DNA of 41,712 nt from Candidatus Mediterraneibacter intestinipullorum (GTDB taxonomy: Bacteria > Bacillota > Clostridia > Lachnospirales > Lachnospiraceae), in the NCBI GenBank assembly GCA_019118665.1, contig DWYM01000070.1, forward strand, positions 1 through 41,712, in the 5' to 3' direction. Both the position numbers and the translations under genes were made by a program. The notes beneath the pieces were generated by a model that saw only the letters and a program-made list of their open reading frames with translations, was not told where the DNA came from and made no database searches. The number at the start of each line of letters is the position of its first letter. Position 1 is the first letter of the stretch. This document shows positions 35,059 through 41,712 of this stretch, in pieces.

Positions 35059-35164
35059 AGAAATCCTCCTGTCCTGAATCTTACTCATTTTCTCTGTCAT
35101 AACCTGATTCTATCACAGAAACAGGATACGTCAACCCGATCTATCAGTCATGCATTCTCGATAA

Positions 35165-35266
35165 TCAGTCATTTATGTATTCCCGATAATCACTTTCACT
35201 TGCAAACAGCATGTATTTTCCATCCACATAGCCCATATAACCATCACTTACCAAATATCCTTTCAT
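35165..35266 (-). CDS. 33-residue small protein, unknown function
   Basis: A short frame read as MKGYLVSDGYMGYVDGKYML, then FASESDYREYIND. AAAGAGG lies eight bases before the ATG. It is rich in Tyr, Gly and acidic residues, with no membrane helix. It lies upstream of the divergent WYL regulator and of ogt on the same strand. Its third-position pattern and ribosome site suggest a real gene. The end of its coding sequence is duplicated just downstream (DYREYIND versus DYRECMTD). No function is assigned. Confidence 0.6.
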   Translation of the reverse strand: MKGYLVSDGYMGYVDGKYMLFASESDYREYIND

Positions 35267-35437
35267 AATCAAAACCTCTTTCCTGTAATTATTTGTTTAT
35301 CTGGTGTCCATGGTCTTTATTTTACACATATGGATGTCCAAAAAACTCCCCAACCTGTATTTTCATGATCCTGCGTTTCTGGTAAAATAGTCATATCCGC
35401 AAAACGAATATGATATCAAGGAGGGCATGATCCCATT

Positions 35438-36424
35438 ATGGCAAGGGGTAGACATCAAAAACTGAAGCTGTTATATCTGATGAAAATATTTATGGAGGAA
35501 ACTGATGACGGCCACGGTCTTTCGCGGCAGGATCTGATAGACCGGCTCAATGCCTGCGGCATCACCGCGGACAGAAAGACGCTTTATGCGGATTTTGAAG
35601 AGCTCCGGACATTTGGCATAGACATTATCACCGAGCATGAGGGAAATGACTGGACCTACCATATAGGCGAAAGGGAATTCGAGCTGGCAGAACTGAAACT
35701 TCTTGTAGATTCCGTGCAGTCCGCAAAATTCATCACGGAAAGAAAATCCAGAGACCTCATAAAGAAACTGGAAAATCTCGTCAGCAGACACGAGGCAAAA
35801 CAACTCCACCGACAGGTCCTCATCTCCGGCCGTGTCAAGACAATGAACGAGAGCATTTACTATAATGTTGACAAGCTCCATACTGCCATCCACGCTGACT
35901 CCCGCATCAGATTTCAGTATTTTCAGTGGAATGTGAAAAAAGAAATGGTGCTGCGCCACGGAGGCGCGTGGTATAACGTCAGCCCCTGGGCTCTTGTGTG
36001 GGACAATGAAAACTACTATCTGATCGGATATGATTCCGCATCCGGTCAGATCCGCCATTACCGCGTTGACAAAATGCTGAAAATTTCTGCCACAGATAAA
36101 AAGCGTGAAGGGGAGGATGCGTTCTCCCGCATTGATATCCCCGGTTACTCCCGCCAGCTCTTTGGCATGTACGGCGGGGAGGAAACCCGCGTCTCCCTTG
36201 AGGCGTCAGACCATATGGCAGGTATCCTGATCGACCGGTTCGGACAGGATATCCGCATCATCCCCGGAAAAAGCGGCACTTTTACTGCCTATGTGAGCGT
36301 TTCTGTCAGTCCCCAGTTCCTGGGATGGGTGTTCAGCCTGGGAAGAGATGTCCGGATCACAGGCCCCGAGAAAGTGATGCAGATGATGAGGGAAGAAGGG
36401 ATACGGCTAATCGAGCAGTACTGA
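35438..36424 (+). CDS. WYL-domain transcriptional regulator
   Basis: A 328-aa DeoR/YafY-like regulator. The N-terminal winged helix (about 1-70, LSRQDLIDRLNACGITADRKTLYADFEEL) binds DNA. The WYL domain (about 145-220) has IRFQYFQW, VSPWALVWDNENYYLIGYD and IRHYRVDKM, and a C-terminal extension follows. The ligand is unknown. AAGGAGGG stands eleven bases before the ATG; a nearer ATG is in another frame. Divergent to the 33-codon gene and ogt, it may control either. It ends near the terminator shared with the M26 gene. Confidence 0.93.
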   Translation: MARGRHQKLKLLYLMKIFMEETDDGHGLSRQDLIDRLNACGITADRKTLYADFEELRTFGIDIITEHEGNDWTYHIGEREFELAELKLLVDSVQSAKFITERKSRDLIKKLENLVSRHEAKQLHRQVLISGRVKTMNESIYYNVDKLHTAIHADSRIRFQYFQWNVKKEMVLRHGGAWYNVSPWALVWDNENYYLIGYDSASGQIRHYRVDKMLKISATDKKREGEDAFSRIDIPGYSRQLFGMYGGEETRVSLEASDHMAGILIDRFGQDIRIIPGKSGTFTAYVSVSVSPQFLGWVFSLGRDVRITGPEKVMQMMREEGIRLIEQY

Positions 36425-36539
36425 TGCGGAAATTATCGTACTTGTCCGTAGTCCCATCTCCGCCCAATCCTGCCTTCACGCTGCCCACACCGGAAACAGC
36501 AGTGAACCCATTACAAAAATTTTCATATTCCGGATATAT

Positions 36540-36582
36540 AAAAACTGCTCCGGCGTCCACATGGGACTGCCGGGAGCAGTTC
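36540..36582 (-). terminator. Terminator of the M26-like peptidase gene
   Basis: On the minus strand AACTGCTCC.GGC pairs with GCC.GGAGCAGTT (one bulge), followed by TTTTTATAT. It also lies after the WYL gene on the other strand, where the T run is weak. Confidence 0.75.
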
Positions 36583-36626
36583 TCATCTTTCTATGGATTT
36601 GTCTTCTTTTCGAGGGTATCCCCTGA

Positions 36627-39600
36627 CTAATCAATTCCTGTCTCCAGTTCAACTCCAGTTTCTGTCTCCGTTTCAGTTCCCCCAACCTGCTCTGGCTCAG
36701 TTGAAGGTGTCTGGATCGGCGGCATCTCTACAGAAGGCGTCTCCGGCACTATCTGCGATGCCTCCGGCACTACCGCCTCCTCAGTCTGATCTTCCGGCTG
36801 AACCGTCAGATTCTCATCCTGAACAGTACTTTCGTCCCCCTCCGGCTCCTGGATCGAATATACCGCGATATTATTATCATACGGCGTGATCAGAGCACCC
36901 TGCAGCCTTGGCGTACCGCCGGTTGACACGGCATCCAGATTCCACACCGTTTTTCTCCACAGCAAGTTCGTTGTATAATATTGAGGCATTTTCAGCATAG
37001 CATCATCCGCCAGCTTAACCACTTTACTGTCAGCCTTTACATTTGTTACACTGTCAGAGCCTGCATGCTCATACACATTGCTGCTTCCAGCCAGAGTATC
37101 AAATCCCGCGACACGGTATGCCTTCTCGCCGGTACTCATGCTGAGTGAGTTGGTAATCTTCACCGTACCATATCGCTGTCCACCCACAAGTCCTCCGTTT
37201 CCTACGAGGTTCGGAGCCTTGATGTCTGCTTTTGCATAGCACTTATCAAGACTGGAGGAGCCGTCAAGCCATCCCACGAGTCCTCCCACTCTTGCACCGG
37301 CAGATTTATTTGTGCTTGTTCCTTCCAGAGTTCCGGTGACAAGACAGTTCTCTATCGTTGTACTGTTTACCTGTCCACCCAGGCCTCCTATCGTATCTCT
37401 TCCTTTAATGCTTATATTTTCAAGTGAGACTTCCTTGATGGTGCTTCCGGTTATGATTCCGGCAAGACCGCCCACCTGTGCCGCATTGTTCTGAATACTG
37501 AAGTTCCCCAGATAAACCTTCTCTATTGTCGAGCGGTCAATTTTATTTGCCAGTTTTCCTCTCTGCGCGTCACCTGTGATATTGCCTCCGTCAATACCCA
37601 GGTTGGTCACCGTCGCTTCTGACAGATTACTGAAAACTACACCGCTCAGATTAACGATCTTATGGCCGGCGCCATCTAATTCACCTGTGAAAGTTCCGTT
37701 AACTGCAACATTAGATATTTCTTCACCACTAAAGTCAAGGTCTGCTGCCAAAACATAACTTCCCGCCAGGCTCTCTGCATCTGTTCCGATTGCAAGGAAC
37801 TGCTCCACAGTGTTGATCTTTATCCTTCCAATCTGGATGTCAATTGTTCCGTACTCTTTATACGTTCCCTTTTTGGTCGTTACCAGAGGCAGTTCTTTTC
37901 CTGTCTCCAGCGCTGTAATATTTCTTACGGAGAAGTTTCTGGCTGTTCCTACCAGCATGGAAGTCACGGAATCACCAAAATTCGGATTTTCTATAGTAAG
38001 ATCACTGATCTGGGCATAGGCAGACTCTTTAAAGAGCGTGCTGTTCATTCCGGTTATTTTATGTCCGTTTCCATCAAGGATTCCGATAAAACGTTTCTCA
38101 ATATAGTATCCATCCTTTGCCTGGATTTCACTGAAATCAATATCCTCATCCAAACGGTAGTTTCCAAACTCATTCGCTTCTGCCAGATCAACCAGCTGCT
38201 GGGCTGATGTAATAGATGTCTGCTGAGGCGCTTCATAAATCGTACCGTTAGTAAAGTCATTTGTCGCCCTCTTGACCGTACCGTAGAGAAGCCTTTTCAC
38301 TCCATTTGTCTGATTTCTGTTTCCGTTCTTTGCATCCTGAGCCAGGGCTTCCTTGAATTGCTCGATCACTTCGTCAGAATCAAAATATGGAATTTTTTCC
38401 AGGTTTTCCGCAACCTCCTGATAGCGCTTCATTTTATAGTCTTTCCATGTGATCGATGGGTCATTGGTAATTTTCCTCAGGGCGTCAAGGTCATTTTCGC
38501 TCTTGCCTGACATGAAAGTCACATATCCGTCCATATATCCGGCTACGCCAAGCATCTCCTGTCCCAGCCTGCGGAAACTCTTGGCCGTTCCGCTTCCCTC
38601 GTCGTTATGTATCTGATACCAGTTAGAATCATAGAAGGACTCCCAGCCATATGCACCGCCTTTCGCCGATGCCTGTGCCCCTGTCTCTTTGATTGCAATC
38701 TGATTGTCCCACAAATCTTCCATATCCTGCAGATTCATTTTCTCAAAGTCTGCCGCTGTCAGTCTCTTGTTATTTGCCTTAAGAGAAGTTCCATCTTTGC
38801 CTGTATAAGTCACCTGAACCGCCACCTTTGCCTGCTGCTCCGGCGTCAGTTCGAGGAAGGCCTGTCCTGCCATATATTCAAGGACATACATGGTGTCAAA
38901 CATATCTTTATAGTAATCCTGAATTTTCTCCGGTGTGTCGATCCTTGTATAACTAAAGTTATTCGTTACATCAGAGTTCATATCTTTTTCAGTACTCATA
39001 TTGAAGACTGTGCTTCCATCCACAATGTCCTGCGCGATATTTCCATCCGCATGGGCCTCCCCGCCGGTTCCGGCTCTTCTTCCCGCCCCCGCGTAGAAAT
39101 ATCTTCCATCCTGATTGTGAGCTGTCTCATGAGTGGTTGTACTCAAATCATTTTTCAATGCCGCATATACAGCCCACCACACATTTGTCCCATTGGCATA
39201 TGCGCCGCTTCCATTTCCCGCAGGCCATGAGTTGACCGCTTCATAAACCCATTTCATTACAGGATCATTGGTCTTACCCGGTTCCTGCGTTCCTGCAGTA
39301 ATACCGTCGGATTTTGGAAATGAAAATCTTGTGTCATACTGGATATTGACAAATCCGTTCAGAATATCAGATGAGTCTGGCACAAGGTTTCCTGACACCC
39401 CATAAAAATGACCCATCCGAGCCGCATAAGCGTCAATGATCTCCTCCATCTTCTGTCGTCCGTTGGCCTGGTGATACTCAGGATATCTGTTCAAGCTTCC
39501 GATCATAAGCTGTGACGGCATGGATATCATATACATATCTTCCTGCGGTGCCGTCAGTATGGGCAGAATATGGTTCATCCTGCCGCTTAAGCCCTCCATA

Positions 39601-41712
39601 ATATCCCATATCCGGTACCGTGTTGTTCCGTCCGACTGATCCCGATCTTGTTCTTTTAAAATACCATCAAAATTATCCTTCATCCAATCATTGGCATCCA
39701 CATACCTTGCTACCCGCTCTGCCATCCATGTCAGGAAATCCATCATCCCTTTCCCCGTCTCACTCTGCAGTACATTACTGTAAAAGTCCTGAGTACGGTT
39801 TGTTGCACGCAGTCCTTGCCCGACACTTAACACCTTTTCTGTAAGGTAATCGGCTGTAAAGTCTTCAGAGAACACAGTACCATTGAAATAGAGCACGTCA
39901 CTTAAGACCACTCCGCCAAATTCAATATGGTACCATTTATCAATATAATTGTAGCCGTACAGAAAACGCTTTAAATTGTCTTCATTAAGCAGGGCGGCTT
40001 TCACCTGTTCTTTCACGCCCTCCTGCGTACAGTATGTAGGGAACTCATCTCCGGCCCCGATCCATTTCAGAAGAACTTCTTCAAGATTCGGTTTCACAGT
40101 GTCGTTATAATAGTCTGTATAGAGCCTGCTCTCCTCCTCGTCAGTCAACAGCGAGATCTGCTTCGCATAATCGAGACTTTCCGCCTTTTCCACGACCTCA
40201 TCCAGCATTTCCGCATCAATCCTGGTGATATACTTCTCGAACTGGTAGCTCACGCCTCTGTTGGCCGCTTTATACTGTGCAACTGCACCGCCCACTTCTT
40301 TTTCAAACTGTACTGCGATATCTTCCGTCTGGTCATTGTCATATATGACCCGAAGTTTCTTTATAACGCCTTCCTCTGACTCAGTCACCGAAGAAACAAG
40401 GCTGTTCCCATCCCCCAGCGGCAGAATCATTTTTATTTTGCGAAAGGCAAGAGCGTCATAACTGTCTATCTTGTTTCCACTCTCCACCCAATAAGCAGTA
40501 TCCGCAAAAGGCATCAGTTTCGCCATGTTCGCATATGCGATTTCTTTATTCGCCTGATATGCGCTGTTTTTTCGCACTTCCTTATAGTTTGGAATTTCGT
40601 TCTCATTATCATGGATCTCATATTCATCTATCTTCTTTGGAACCGGATCATCCTTTAAGCTTGGAAGGATCTCGTTGCCTAACAGGTCAAAGTTCCATAT
40701 ATCCTCTGAAAATCCCAGCGTTTCTATGTAAAAGTCTTTGTTATAGATATTCGAAGTCTCCTTGACAGTGTTGTTATCATTTATATTGGTAGCACTGTCT
40801 GACTCTGTATACTCATACACAGACTGCGCTTTATTTAGAGTGTCAAATCCCGCGATCCGATACGCAGTTCCGGTACTCATGCTCAAACTGTTCTCTATCG
40901 TCACCTGACCGCTGCCCGGTCCGCCGATAATTCCGCCGTTTCCCTTTTTTGCCGGAGCTGTGATGCTGACTTTTGTAAAGCAGTGGTCAATGGCTTTCCC
41001 GGAATGCCATCCGGTGATGCCTCCCACTCTTGTCCCAAGATTATGGGACAGAGTGCCTTCAAGGGTACCTGTCACATAGCAGTTTTCTATCTTTGTTGTG
41101 CCGTTGGTCTGCCCTGCAATCCCTCCGATAGTATTAGAGCCCTTAATAGTGATATTTATAGCTGCACTGTTGCTTACCGTGGAATTCGTGATAACCCCTG
41201 CAAATCCCCCGATCTGGTTCTGATTGTTTATCAAACTCGAATCAACAATATATGTAGATGTAATCTGTGACTGATTCAGAATCTGTCCTGCTAGGATGCC
41301 CTTGGAATTCTTTGTAATAGTAGCATTCCCAATGACCAGATTCTTGATCTTGGCGCCCTTCAATACTTCAAACAGCGGCCGGTCCAGATTTTTAATCCTG
41401 TGTCCCTTGCCATCTAATGTTCCGGTAAAAGTCCCTTTTACCGCCGCTGCCGCGTCAGCAAGTCCAGATGCGTCAAGGTCCTCTGTCAGTTCATATGTTC
41501 CATCCAGATCTTTAGACATCTTGTCAAAAAACTTTGAGGCCGCACTTTCCTGCTGATTGGTCGTAGTCGGTACAGTGAAGGAAAATCCGCTCTTTCTCCC
41601 GGTTCCCTTCTCTCCATACTGGACGACAGCCTCCTGATCAATCATAACCGTGACCTCTTCTGAATCCTCTGAAACCTCAAATCCCTTTATTCCAGCATAA
41701 TAATCCGGAAGA
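36627..41712 (-). CDS. M26/ZmpB-like zinc metallopeptidase, 5' end outside the window
   Basis: At least 1694 codons of a giant extracellular peptidase related to IgA1 protease and ZmpB. The first in-window ATG (41645) has no ribosome site and the frame stays open to the edge, so the true start is beyond it. The active site HETAH has H839, E840, H843 (numbered from that ATG) and the third ligand E863 in GRRAGTGGE, as in ZmpB. Two homologous GLUG-rich beta-helical arms, about 60-330 and 1290-1590, flank the catalytic part. An acidic Thr/Glu-rich tail ends it; no C-terminal sortase motif is seen. Pneumococcal members carry their anchor at the N-terminus, which may explain this. The target is probably a host glycoprotein, by inference. 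Confidence 0.9.
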   Translation of the reverse strand, partial: LPDYYAGIKGFEVSEDSEEVTVMIDQEAVVQYGEKGTGRKSGFSFTVPTTTNQQESAASKFFDKMSKDLDGTYELTEDLDASGLADAAAAVKGTFTGTLDGKGHRIKNLDRPLFEVLKGAKIKNLVIGNATITKNSKGILAGQILNQSQITSTYIVDSSLINNQNQIGGFAGVITNSTVSNSAAINITIKGSNTIGGIAGQTNGTTKIENCYVTGTLEGTLSHNLGTRVGGITGWHSGKAIDHCFTKVSITAPAKKGNGGIIGGPGSGQVTIENSLSMSTGTAYRIAGFDTLNKAQSVYEYTESDSATNINDNNTVKETSNIYNKDFYIETLGFSEDIWNFDLLGNEILPSLKDDPVPKKIDEYEIHDNENEIPNYKEVRKNSAYQANKEIAYANMAKLMPFADTAYWVESGNKIDSYDALAFRKIKMILPLGDGNSLVSSVTESEEGVIKKLRVIYDNDQTEDIAVQFEKEVGGAVAQYKAANRGVSYQFEKYITRIDAEMLDEVVEKAESLDYAKQISLLTDEEESRLYTDYYNDTVKPNLEEVLLKWIGAGDEFPTYCTQEGVKEQVKAALLNEDNLKRFLYGYNYIDKWYHIEFGGVVLSDVLYFNGTVFSEDFTADYLTEKVLSVGQGLRATNRTQDFYSNVLQSETGKGMMDFLTWMAERVARYVDANDWMKDNFDGILKEQDRDQSDGTTRYRIWDIMEGLSGRMNHILPILTAPQEDMYMISMPSQLMIGSLNRYPEYHQANGRQKMEEIIDAYAARMGHFYGVSGNLVPDSSDILNGFVNIQYDTRFSFPKSDGITAGTQEPGKTNDPVMKWVYEAVNSWPAGNGSGAYANGTNVWWAVYAALKNDLSTTTHETAHNQDGRYFYAGAGRRAGTGGEAHADGNIAQDIVDGSTVFNMSTEKDMNSDVTNNFSYTRIDTPEKIQDYYKDMFDTMYVLEYMAGQAFLELTPEQQAKVAVQVTYTGKDGTSLKANNKRLTAADFEKMNLQDMEDLWDNQIAIKETGAQASAKGGAYGWESFYDSNWYQIHNDEGSGTAKSFRRLGQEMLGVAGYMDGYVTFMSGKSENDLDALRKITNDPSITWKDYKMKRYQEVAENLEKIPYFDSDEVIEQFKEALAQDAKNGNRNQTNGVKRLLYGTVKRATNDFTNGTIYEAPQQTSITSAQQLVDLAEANEFGNYRLDEDIDFSEIQAKDGYYIEKRFIGILDGNGHKITGMNSTLFKESAYAQISDLTIENPNFGDSVTSMLVGTARNFSVRNITALETGKELPLVTTKKGTYKEYGTIDIQIGRIKINTVEQFLAIGTDAESLAGSYVLAADLDFSGEEISNVAVNGTFTGELDGAGHKIVNLSGVVFSNLSEATVTNLGIDGGNITGDAQRGKLANKIDRSTIEKVYLGNFSIQNNAAQVGGLAGIITGSTIKEVSLENISIKGRDTIGGLGGQVNSTTIENCLVTGTLEGTSTNKSAGARVGGLVGWLDGSSSLDKCYAKADIKAPNLVGNGGLVGGQRYGTVKITNSLSMSTGEKAYRVAGFDTLAGSSNVYEHAGSDSVTNVKADSKVVKLADDAMLKMPQYYTTNLLWRKTVWNLDAVSTGGTPRLQGALITPYDNNIAVYSIQEPEGDESTVQDENLTVQPEDQTEEAVVPEASQIVPETPSVEMPPIQTPSTEPEQVGGTETETETGVELETGID

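Noticed and set aside
1-41712. CRISPR array, prophage or insertion sequence
   Set aside because: No regularly spaced repeats, integrase, transposase or phage structural genes were seen; the baseplate-like motif is part of a glycosidase.

Overview
The window looks like chromosomal DNA of a gut Firmicute, most likely a Lachnospiraceae (Ruminococcus torques/gnavus, Blautia or Dorea type). This rests on gene content: secG-rnr-smpB, a CIRCE-controlled lon, a PPi-type phosphofructokinase, a fused flavodiiron/rubredoxin/NADH reductase for oxygen defence, large sortase-type glycan hydrolases, an Asn-rich small protein, and AGGAGG ribosome sites almost everywhere. The species cannot be fixed from sequence alone.

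Layout. Bases 1-360: tRNA-Arg, tRNA-Gly and tRNA-Pro on the minus strand. 491-5917: a giant secreted GH84 beta-N-acetylglucosaminidase. 6228-8534: minus-strand operon THUMP methyltransferase, rdgB, YfcE-like phosphodiesterase. 8578-8876: a perfect palindrome and an Asn-rich small protein. 8951-12928: a second giant wall-anchored glycosidase with two LamG domains. 13408-15857: membrane pseudokinase and glf. 16086-18807 (plus): PPi-PFK and pyrC. 18808-19083: a gene-free gap that folds into a nested, probably minus-strand structured RNA. 19084-23429 (minus): bacteriohemerythrin, nudC, smpB, rnr, secG. 23508-25784: xpt, a second tRNA-Gly and a duplicated CmpB-type membrane protein. 25851-29594: flavodiiron fusion, nth, rpiB. 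29708-33262: divergent dnaJ-like gene and lon, the latter behind a CIRCE element. 33403-36424: anSME-type radical SAM enzyme, ogt, a 33-codon small ORF and a WYL regulator. 36627 to the right edge: a giant M26/ZmpB-like zinc metallopeptidase whose 5' end lies outside the window.

The three very large extracellular proteins (GH84, LamG-glycosidase, M26 peptidase) and the sulfatase maturase together suggest attack on host mucin or other glycoproteins. Housekeeping, redox and protein-quality genes lie between them. The most unusual items are the candidate structured RNA after the hemerythrin gene, the pseudokinase lacking its catalytic aspartate, a phage-baseplate-like insert inside the LamG-glycosidase catalytic domain, the leader terminator upstream of that glycosidase, the unannotated small ORF with a duplicated 3' end, and two hairpin elements, one of which supplies the last codons of ogt.
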